Positions 1 to 10,900 of a stretch of DNA of 64,000 nt are shown piece after piece. The notes beneath the pieces are model-generated. The model did no database searches. It was not told the DNA's origin and saw only the letters and a program-made list of their open reading frames with translations. The stretch's first letter is position 1. Every line of letters begins with the position of its first letter. Position numbers and translations under genes: made by a program. Source of the DNA: Tubiluchus corallicola (lineage: Eukaryota; Priapulida; Priapulimorpha; Priapulimorphida; Tubiluchidae); assembly GCA_030141605.1 (NCBI GenBank), contig JAQGDQ010000263.1, positions 116,502-180,501 on the forward strand, read 5' to 3'.

Positions 1-1450
1 ACAGTTCTCTTATAAAGTGCCACACAATGTATTTTTTACTGTACAAATACCAAATTTTACATGTTTTTGATGAACGTTTAAGAGAGATCAAGTTTGCATG
101 TCTATGCATTGGATCTGTTTTAGCCTAATAAAGAAAAGCTCTGATGTGCAACTCAGCTAAAGGTGTTAACTCTGCACCACTCTCATTTTTGTTGTTGTTG
201 CTCTTTCATCACACAATAAGCAGGTTTGCATCTGCTTAGCACTTGTCTGATATCTTGTGGACATGACATTGAACATAAAAGGCTTTTGTCAGGTAAAATT
301 TAGACAGCTGACAAGACAGTGAGAACTTTCACACTTTTGCAACAAGCAAGTCTAAATATGGAATACAAAGAGCTTTGCATCAGGATTAAACAAAAGACAT
401 TGTTGATCGTGAAATGTTTGCGTAAGAGACGCATTATCTAAAGGCGTTAGCTCAATAAAATTGATTTTGTGGCATGGGCAACAAGTGTAGTGTACTTAGT
501 TGACAAAGTTAAGCTACTGTGAGTTGCTATTATATAGAGGGGTGACTATTACAAAAGCTGCTTCAGAGCACGTCATCAGCCATGTAATATCATTCAGCCA
601 AGTAACAGCAACAATCAGTATGGCTAATGAAACCCCACCCCGGGGCGTGCGAAGGCAGTGAACACGTAAAAGTACTGTATACTATGTTTGTTACTATAAA
701 TTTGCTGTTCCTTGGAGGTTTATAAAATAAAAACTGGGTCTTACAAGTTTATTTGCTATAAATAGATAAATACTATAGTAAGGAATGTTTTTATTAATAG
801 ATAAATCATTAATCAGCAATAACTGTTCTGTTCTGTGTTCAGTGTTGCTGCTTGCTGAGGCCACTGGCTGTCTACTGTACTGCGGCCCGTTAATTACCGC
901 TTCCTATTGTGACGTCACAGCACTGGGTGTCATGGCACTGAGTAAAATTTTTAAGTGTTTAAAAAAGGAGTAAATAGTACTAACATGTAAATATTGATAA
1001 CATTATTTATTATTTATTCATGATACGCTAACTGTATCTATACTAAAATTATATAAATTTGTTATGTGTGTTTTTTGCCTCTATTGCTATAAGGTAATAG
1101 CTCTTTTTTGTGCTTTTGTATTTTGTTGTTGTTTTGTTGGATGTACGTAACTGTAATATAATGTATATGCCATTAATAATAACTTCATCAAATATCAGGT
1201 CCTGGCCAATGTGATCCTGGGCCTATAACTTGGCCCACTAGGCCCACACTAGTTTCTTTGGTTCACAAAGGTAAGCAGATTTAACTGTAGGCGTGCAGGA
1301 CCCGAATTTCGACTATTTGTAATGCTTTACGTTTGAATAACTTTTTTACAATTACACAACGATGTGAAAGGCTGAGTCTATAATGGAACGTCTTTTCAAA
1401 ATGCGTATTTAAACAGATGAAATTTAACTTTACGCTCTGTAATCAATAGT
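1..1450. other. AT-rich leader, no gene recognised
   Basis: I see no exon here that I can tie to the downstream guanylate cyclase. A short plus-strand reading frame at 785-973 has a hydrophobic stretch but no family resemblance and no convincing splice junctions. A palindromic CRE-type octamer TGACGTCA lies at 910-917. The region is probably intron or upstream DNA of the cyclase, whose N-terminus (expected first transmembrane helix) is missing from the recognisable part of the window. Confidence 0.5.
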
Positions 1451-1993
1451 TTAAGGAAAACCGGATGATTGTGTAGAATAAAGAATGCTCTAAAATATTG
1501 AAAACTACAATAGCTTATTTTAAATCAAAGCTAAGATTAAATAATAATTACCTCGGATGCCCAAATTGTGTTAAGCTTTCGAAGCTACGCGCGACTCAGT
1601 GAACCTACTAAGATTGACAGCGGCGCCTTTTTGTCACATTCGCGTGGCCGACAAATAGAAGGCGGTACCGTGATAAGCATGATCGTGACCTGCAGTGTTA
1701 GTTTCTGACGTCATATGTCTAGAGCCCATTTTTCGTGACATCATGCGTTTAAACAGTAGTGTAACACTTATGCAAATGTGCTTGACGCGAAAGGGAAGAC
1801 GCCTATCATTGCACAAACTGTGGCTAGTTTCTGACGTAAGCAATAGCTGTGTTCGGTTGCCGTTAATTAACTTTCTAAGCTAATTATTCAAATATCAGGA
1901 ATAATTTTTAACTTTTATAGGCAAGAGAATGTATATTTTGGACAGTAAATTAAAATGAGATTGAGTCTAAACAATCGTCCGGTCTTCCTTTAA
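1451..1993 (-). mobile_element. TTAA-flanked MITE, family A, complete copy
   Basis: The element is bounded on both sides by TTAA and has terminal inverted repeats of about 26 bp: the left end reads GGAAAACCGGATGATTG, and the right end, complemented, reads AGGAAGACCGGACGATTG. A TTAA target site is the hallmark of piggyBac-type transposition, so this is probably a non-autonomous piggyBac-like MITE; no transposase is encoded. Two further copies in the opposite orientation lie at 25080-25571 and 52318-52680. The interior has two diverged direct repeats of GTTTCTGACGT, one forming a CRE palindrome at 1706-1713. The right TIR ends four bases before the first recognised cyclase exon and supplies its pyrimidine-rich tract. 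Confidence 0.85.
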
Positions 1994-1997
1994 TGAG

Positions 1998-4900
1998 AAC
2001 GCTGTAAAAACGACTTCCTTAAAATTTTATCTAGCGAAACCATGGCATTTTGGCAGAAAGTTGAGAAATTTAGAAATGAAACGGATTCAATACTCAACTC
2101 AATGGTAACTTGGTTGGGATCACAGTCCGAAGAGCTACAGTTTAGCCACCCGGAAGGATTTATTGAGAATCTGAAAGAATTCCGCTCTAATCTAAATAGA
2201 TCAATTAGTGACATTCTACACTGGTAGGTAATGTTGCAGAAGAGTAAAATTATTAGGTTGGTTGTATAGTGGTAGTTTGAGTAATGGCAAAGCTAAAGGC
2301 TTTGATTAGGAAATAACACTTTTATTAAGTAACATCACAATATAATAAGATGAATAGCAATGCCAAAAGCCCCCTCATCTATGAGACGTCCTCTTCATGA
2401 GTCCCTAGTCTAAAAGCCCTGCGGCGGTTGGCTTCACAGCATCCCTGCCAGCTGCGTGCGCAGTCTGACAAAATGGGCAATTCCTTATTTGAGAGTCTGA
2501 GAAATGGGCAGTCACGTGACACCGCACCTTAATTTCCTTATTTGGGTTTGGCTTCATGAATACTCTTCTTAGCATAATTATCTGACATTTAACATATTTT
2601 AACAGGTTCTCTTTACTAGAAGGATATTTTGTTGTAGGATAGCAAAGTGTAAAAATCAATTGTAAATTCGATTGAAACTTCCTATTTGTGCATTATATCA
2701 CACATTCATCAAGTTCTTCCGTAATGTTATCAAGTGTGTCACATATTTGAGCAATTCAGCGCATTCTGTAATATTGTTTTGTGAAGTCGTCGCCATTTCA
2801 CAGCATGAATTTCAGAAGGATGCATGCTTCAGCGGAGACCGGGCAAGCTTTTCGGAGCCAATGAGTAGTTGTAGGTTTCGACAAATGGGTAACCCAAGAT
2901 TCCTCAATCGTGTTGTTGATTTTGTTATATATTACTAATAAACGAAATGTCGATACTTCAAACAATTTTGCAACACTCGAGAAAGTGCAACTGTTACACC
3001 ACAATCCTGGTGACGCAGAGCACGCGTGGATACGTGTGCTAGCTTAGTAAACACTGAACACCAGAATTTTTCTAGAACTAATAACTCCCGCTGATGTGCC
3101 TTCACGTTTCTTTGTGTGTTTGAATTTTAAAGTCCACTATCATCTTAAAATAACATACGAGCCAATTGGTGTTTTAAACAGCAAAAACCTCATTCAAATA
3201 GCAAAAAGAACAATTCATTTGACCAAATCACCAAATTAATAAACGCTAACTAACTGATATTTCAATTACTAAATTTCTGTAGGCAAATGCAGGCATTGCA
3301 AATCCAGTTTATCCACTATACTAGATTTAATGGATTGATGTCTTTGTGCCAAAACAGTTGCATTCAAAATGTATGTTTAAGCCTATTCCTGATTTATTTT
3401 TAATGACAGGTATACTAGTACCAGCAATAAACTACTAGAATTGATAAAGACAGGAACAGGTTGGAAGAAGACATGGGATACCTTTGCTGCTTTCAGCTTT
3501 TTACTTTTGAGTACAGATAACACTGGTACATGTTCATCACTAATGATTTTTGATGTTTTTTGTCGACACGATTCTGAGATTGGCTTCATAACGATAAAGC
3601 TATTGGTCTTTTTATTGAAACGCCTGCAACAATGTATAATAAGATATCCTAGTAAGCACCAAGAATTGCGCCAAAAAGATTTGATGATGGTGGTGATGGT
3701 TGTGGTGGTGGCGGTGGTGTTGGTGGTGGTGGTGGTGGTGGTAATGGTGGCGCTGGTGGTGGTAATTGTGGCGATGGTGGTGGTGGTGATGGTGGTGTTG
3801 GTGGTGGTGGTGTTGGTGACGGCGGCGGCGGCAGTGGTGGTGGTCTGATACTATTGTTGCTATTGATGCAGTTGCAAATACAATTTAATTTTTTATACGT
3901 ACTTCGCAGGTCTCATTCGTGCGTATGGTGGAATATTTTTCATAAAAGGCAATTTTACTCAAGAAGAACGAATAAACTTTACAGGTGTGTAGCCAACAAC
4001 ATTTATGACAACAAAAGCACAAAGAGTAGACAATAGTATAGATGAATTACATAACTTACTAAATAGACGCATTGTAAATTTTAAGTAACACTGTACAAAC
4101 CTCTTTATGTAAAAAACGAAACGTAGAGTGAAAAAACATTATGACCTATTTTAGGGATCATTGTAATTATGACATGATTTGTATACTTTATTACAGAAAT
4201 AACAGCTAGAGAGAAAATTCTGCGCAACCTAGCGTTTGAGTATTCATCAAAAATGCAAGAACAATACGAGCAAATGAACGAACGTCACACTGAGTTGTTC
4301 TCTCAACTGGACATACTAAGAAAACGGATTCACAGGAACGCAGAGGCCAGTCCCCATCCCGAGTTGGGGGAAGAATGGTTTGCCAAGATGACTTACTACA
4401 TTGATGACATTCTCGTTAAAATAAAAGAGTCTACCGCTGAAGACATTAATATTTTAGTTGAAAGGGAAATTGATCGCGCCAATACAAACTTCATTATATA
4501 TGATTGCATATTAGTGTTCATATTAGTTATCTCGCCTCTCAGTAGTGGTGTGTATGTACTATCACTGAAGCAGATGATGACAAAAGTGCAACTTTATACT
4601 AGAAACTTGTCAAACACAACTATAGAGCTAGAATGCGAGCGAATTGCAATGGAACGTTTACTGTATCAGATGTTACCACCCACGGTTGCTGAAACCTTGA
4701 AAGCGAACAAACCAGTAGAAGCAAAGCAGTATGCTTCAGTCACTATCCTATTCATGGATATAGTAGGATTTACATCGTTCTGTTCCAATTGTTCACCACT
4801 CCTGGTAGTGCACGTTCATTTTTTCAGTTTTTTTTTCACCGCAAACAATTCAAGCACTAGTATTAAAAGGTAGCGACGACAGTAGTATGCATTGTGCCGG

Positions 4901-7900
4901 ACTGCATGATTTAGGTACCCCGGGGAAATTTTTTTACTTATATTTTATTTTTCCCCTTCAAATAATGAGACTTTTCCAAACCCTAATCTGAGGGCTCTGG
5001 CCCTAACCCTAGCTGTTAACCCTAGCTCTAACCTTAACCCCCTCCAAATAATTAGGATTAGGGTTTGGAATGGTCTCATTATTTGAAGGGGGAAATAAAA
5101 AAATTCCCTGGGGGGTCAGTCACCAACCCCGGTCCCTAAATCATGCAGTCCGGCACAATGCACTCTACTGATGACTGTTTGGCAAGGACCTTGATTCTGG
5201 ATAGACAGACTGTTGTCCTTGTGTTTCTCCATATCGAACAACCTCACCTTCGCTAACGATGTCACTCTGTTTACTCAATCGATGGGTACAATCCCACGTG
5301 CTTTCAATGGAAGATGCCCTTGTCACTCGCCATCAGCTGAGCCAAGTCTGTGTCAGATTTTACACCACCCAGATCCCACATCCCAGTTGTAGAACTGACT
5401 TCGTCTACCTTGACTCGAAGGCTAGATTCGAACACATGTCCAAAACCGAAATTCAGAGATCATCAATCTAGTGAGGAGTGCCCTTTGGTCGATTGCTTTG
5501 GCCACCTGGTGAAACCGTGAGGGTCTGACCCAGCAATAAGATCTGCCTGACAAAGGAACTCCGTCTATTGGAATCCTGTATTGAAATCTTAGTTCTACTT
5601 TGCGGCAGCAAAATGTGGACTCTTTCCAGGAATGTCTTCAAGCGTTTGGACTCCTTCTGTTGAAGCCGTGTGCATTCCACTTCTTACTTGCGTCACCAAT
5701 GAAGATATGTGTCACTAGGAACACAACCATGACCATCATCACCTGGCAATGTCATCTGCATCTCTCTGGCCATCTGGCGTGTTTGAGAAGTCTGTCCGTG
5801 CCAGAAAGTCTTCTCCGCTGCCTTCCATTGATGAACTAATCCCATCCCCGGGTTGCCATAGGCCTTTCTCTTGGTTCGGCAGATGGCGTCTTGCCCTCTC
5901 ATGGACCTTGCCAGTCTCGCCCTCTCATGGACCTTGCCAATGACGAAGCTCCCATCCGTTGCCTGAGCGCCACAGTCACTTAGGTGACTATAAGCACAAA
6001 GAATTAGTAAAGTCTTGAATACCTAGCCAGATAAATCATCAGTCCAGCTTGTATGCAATACGTACATGAAAAAGCAGCAGATTAGAATAACATTGTTTTT
6101 GATGTTTCACCACTATATTATAGCCACTAGGGGGTATTCCATCCAATCCCTCAACACTCCTTGCAGAATCTTCAAACAAAACAGTGTTTATGGAAAAAGT
6201 GAACTGTCCAAGGCTTATCAGTGTCTCGATTGCAAATGGACTCGGGTTGTGTAAGCTTTTACATACTGCAGATACAGTCATAATTGCGCGACTGCATTTT
6301 TTTTGAACTTTTCCGTCAAAAAACTCATTGGTGAACAATGCCTTTTTTAAAAAATGTTTGCAATAAACTAAAGATATGGTTCGTTTTAGGTTGTTGACGT
6401 ATTAAATGTGCTGTATACTAAGCTAGATCGGATAGTAGACAAGTATGATGCTTACAAAGTTGAAACTATAGGTAAGTTAACTAAGTTATAACAAACTGTG
6501 TTAGACTTAGTTTATGTAAGTAAACAATGATACTAATTTACTATGATAAATGCATATTACTTACCCAAAGTTCTACTGGCAACATATTACTACATTCTAC
6601 TGTACAATATTAAACGTGACTACAGTAATTCAATTTTGCGCAAACTCGCGGATATATGGGTCAATTTTTCTTTTTCGTGACTAACTATGATGAACTCTTA
6701 AAGTCTTGGGTCTTCTTTACAGGTTTTTCACTAGTTTACAGGTTGAATTATTTCGTAAATTATTGAAAGGTGAACTAAATTGCTCTAATTTGTATAAGTT
6801 CATTAGCAGCAATATTTTTTGCTAATCTCTCTTGACTGACACCAGCCTAGTCCTACAGGTTGAAACTTCCTAAGCCCATGACACTATTAGTATAAATAAA
6901 CCTGACACAACTATACACCAATACCAGTCAATGTGTCAAATGCGTGTTGACAATATACACAGTCATGTGTTTATGAAAAATACTTTGACAGTCAATATGC
7001 TTTATGGTCTACGGTATTTTTGGTGTCAGGTTTTACAATCATGGAACTCAGACTGTACAGCTCTACGTACGTGCAGAGTCTGTATTTTTAATTAATTAAA
7101 TTTACAGGCGATGCGTACATGGTCGTAAGTGGCGCACCCAATCGAAACGGCAAAAGACATGCTAAAGTGATTGCTTGTCTAGCGCTTGAATTACGCGAAC
7201 GTACGGAAGACACTGTCACAACGTGTGATGGAAAGAGGCTCTTACTAAGGTTTGGAATCAATACAGGTAAATCCGTAGTTTTATCCTATAAAGACATGAA
7301 TAGTTTTAATTACACTGTACCGCATTCTGCATTTCTGGAGCACTGTCCGTTTACAGCTTCGGTTCCCAACCTGGGGTAGGCCTACTAGTATCCCTTGGGG
7401 GTACCAACGAACAGCACAAGGGGTACCCCGAGAAGCCTTTTAGGCAATTTTAAAAAAGTAGTGATATAATAATATGCAGGTGATTCAGACATCTTTGTTG
7501 TCTGTGTCAACAATTCGTGCTGTTTGGTCGAGGTATTGACCCCTGTCCACTGCAAAGCTTTCAGTGAACCCTTTCCTGTGTGAAGCAGGCTTTTCAACGA
7601 TGGTGACAATCAAGACAAAAGCCTGAAACCGCCTAGGCATCCTCGAAGACATGAGAGTCAATCTGTCGCATATTGAACCGCAATTCAAAAAGATAGTTTC
7701 TGCTGTGCAACAGAAGCCATCTCATTCAACTCTCATTTAGTGAACTTCATTTGAGCAATACGTATATAATAAAAATATTTATGACATTACCTCAGTCGTG
7801 GTTCTTCATTTTGGTTATTGCGTGCGAAAGGGTACCAGGAGATTAGGGGCACGTGGAAATCCAAAAGGTTGGGAACTAAAGGTTCATAGTAGTGATGTAA

Positions 7901-10900
7901 AAATTATCAAAGGAAATTAGAAAAGAAAACGATCTCACTTTATTTTGCTTCATAAATTTATAATGGTGCGTTATTACAGTTTACCCCATAGAAGTCAAGC
8001 GATTCATGTATTGCAAAACAACGCAAAGCATACAGAACTGATATTAGCATGTAAGCGGAGTCGGGAAATGATCGCATTCCTCCTACAGAAGAAACTGAAA
8101 CTGAATAGTTAAAAACCGACGAGGCCATGACAAAGAACATTTAATTTTGAGTAAAAAATGCTTACCACCTTAATATCTAGTAGTACCGCCATTTTGAGTT
8201 CAGAGGACCATGAATGGACAAGTGGCCTGATTAATGATGGTTTTACAATGGGTGTCATAACACATTTCTTGAAGGGACTTTTTTCGTTTTCGATTTCTGG
8301 CAATAAGAAGCGGAAAAAAGTTAAAAATAAATTAAATAGGAGATAGTATTGTAGCGTGGGCATTGTACATAGAGTCCATAGATATGCTCTTGTAAGCAGG
8401 AAAAAGATTTCTGTTCTTGCCAGAGGAGAGAGAGAGACGGTGTTTGGTGTCCGTCTGCTTGTTTTTGTCTGATGTTCTGGAAATTAATACAATTAGTGTT
8501 TATGACTAATTAGAGTTTGTTGGTGTTTGCTATTCAGCGTGGTTGTTGAATGGTCTGTCTAGAGAGCTTTGGTCCTGACAAATAGCAAGGTTGAAACAAC
8601 GTAGAGTTGTATCTTATATTATAATACGGAATTGAGTAACGACTACAGTTATAGACAGTCTGACGGCATGGCCGCGGGTAACAGTATAATGATTAAAGTA
8701 ATTAAAAAATGTGTTTACACCTACTTGTGATAACTTTGGTATAGTGGAGCAATAAGCCTTTTCACAGTTTCGTTGTGCGCACGCGCAATTGCTGTAGGTC
8801 AAAGGTTAAGTGTACTACAGTAACGCGTCGTCTTAACTACAACCGTCATGTGACATGTGGATTAAGTAAAGTCATCTGCAGAATCAGTTTGGAAACTTCA
8901 GTTGTTTTACGTGGACTTTACTTAATTATGCATTAGTCTGTGCACAGAGTGATTTACTATCAGGATTTGGCCTGGAAACGAGAAAAAATGAACTAAGTAA
9001 GATTCTAGCTACCCGTTAAAACTGCTACTATTACAATAGTATGGGCTGGGAAGCGTTTTCAAGTGTACACAAATGCGTTGTCTGCTACACTTAACTTTTG
9101 ACCTTTTCACCATCATCACCAATTGCTGGAACTGTGAAAAGGTTTATTATAGATATCATTTTTTCACTGTTTAGGCCCAGTTGTAGATGGTGTTGTAGGA
9201 ATAAAGATGCCACGTTATTGTCTTTTTGGCGAAACTATTACTATAGCCAATCAAATGCAATCAACTGGTAAAGGTAAAAAGAGTCTGATACCAAAAAATT
9301 TTGTTTTTGTTGATATTGTTTTTTTCTTATACCTAATTATACCTTTACTAGTAATTTCGTAGCGCATATAATTTTTAATTTATTAATTTAAGAAGGGTAG
9401 CTGACTCGATGACACAAAGGTCTTTCTCTTGCAACTTCTTAATCACTTGTTAACATATATTTTCTTCCTTTTATATATAAATTTATAAATTCTATATGTT
9501 TAATCAGTTGTGTATTTTATGTAAATGCCCACTATAAGAGATTAGTAAATATGTCTATGTCTATATCTAAGTCTATGTGTATGTATATGTCCATGTCCAT
9601 GTCTATGTCTAAGTCTATGTATATGTCTATGTTTATTTCTATGTCTATGTATATGTCCATGTCCATGTCTAAGTCTATGTATTAGTCTATGTTTATTTCT
9701 ATGTCTATGTCTAAGTCTATGTATATATCTATGTTTATTTCTATGTCTGTGTCTATGTCTATGTCTAAGTCTATGTATATATATCTATGTTTATTTCTAT
9801 GTCTGTGTCTATGTCTAAGTCTATGTATATATATCTATGTTTATTTCTATGTCTGTGTCTATGTCTGTCTATGTATATATATATCTATGTTTATTTCTAT
9901 GTCTGTGTCTATGTCTAAGTCTATGTATATATACTATGTTTATTTCTATGTCTGTGTCTATGTCTAAGTCTATCTATGTTTATTTCTATGTCTGTGTCTA
10001 TGTCTGTCTATGTATATATATATCTATGTTTATTTCTATGTCTGTGTCTATGTATATATACTATGTTTATTTCTATGTCTGTGTCTATGTCTAAGTCTAT
10101 GTATATATCTATGTTTATTTCTATGTCTGTGTCTATGTCTATGTCTATTATACCTTTGATTTAAATGTATTTGTGGAAAAGAAAACATCTCGAAATTTTA
10201 AAGAAACTTACCTGCAATTCCTTTTTTTGGGTGCATGCCTGATAGCCTGAGTAATAAATATGCTAAGCTTGGTTAAAATTATTGTCGTTGAAGGCTCGCA
10301 TCTACTTCATTATTCATTTGTTTAGCCACGTTAAGACGCCATTGTGTTGACATATTAAAAGAATTATCGTTATTTACATGTTGGTGATCGCACACAATTT
10401 GAAAATCACAGCACAATTTTTATCTGTGAGTTCATATCGTTTCTTAAAGTTTTTTAACCCTTTTTCAACTTCTGAGATCTAGAATATGAAATGCAAAAAA
10501 CGTCGGTGTTTCGACAAGTTGCTGCTCTTTTGTGGGATTGACTTCATTATTATTTAGTATAAAATATAAAGATTAGAACCATACTAGACAGCTCAGGTTG
10601 GTTTGATATGTCACCTACTTGAAGTGAGGTGTATTGAAACCTAAGTTTCCATTGGGAAAGGTTTTGTGAGACTTCATTTCGAAAGAGGACGATCGCTAAT
10701 ATTTGCAAAATTTTTGTGGAACTGATCATGGAAAGCATTAATTTTAGCAACTTTTTAACTAAAAGGGAAAGAAAAGAACCTACAATCTTAGCAATCTACA
10801 TCTTATGATAATTTTTGATGGAACAGTATTTGTTAGTATAGGTACGACTTAAAATGGCAACAAAATTTCGACGATCATTTTCTGAATATTTTTCCAATCC

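Noticed and set aside
785-973. Possible first exon of the cyclase with a transmembrane segment
   Set aside because: Hydrophobic, but without the expected family pattern, a donor in the right phase or a signal-anchor layout.
1634-1843. A 69-residue protein present three times (also 25166 and 52468)
   Set aside because: It is internal sequence of MITE family A. The shared frame reflects common descent of the copies, with no sign of a transposase or conserved domain.
3685-3845. Val/Met-rich continuation of the cyclase exon at 3410
   Set aside because: It is a GGT/GAT microsatellite. The frame that continues the NIT domain uses the donor at 3525/3526 and joins 3910 in phase.
9689-10164. Ser/Met/Tyr-rich frames
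   Set aside because: Artefact of the TATGTC minisatellite.
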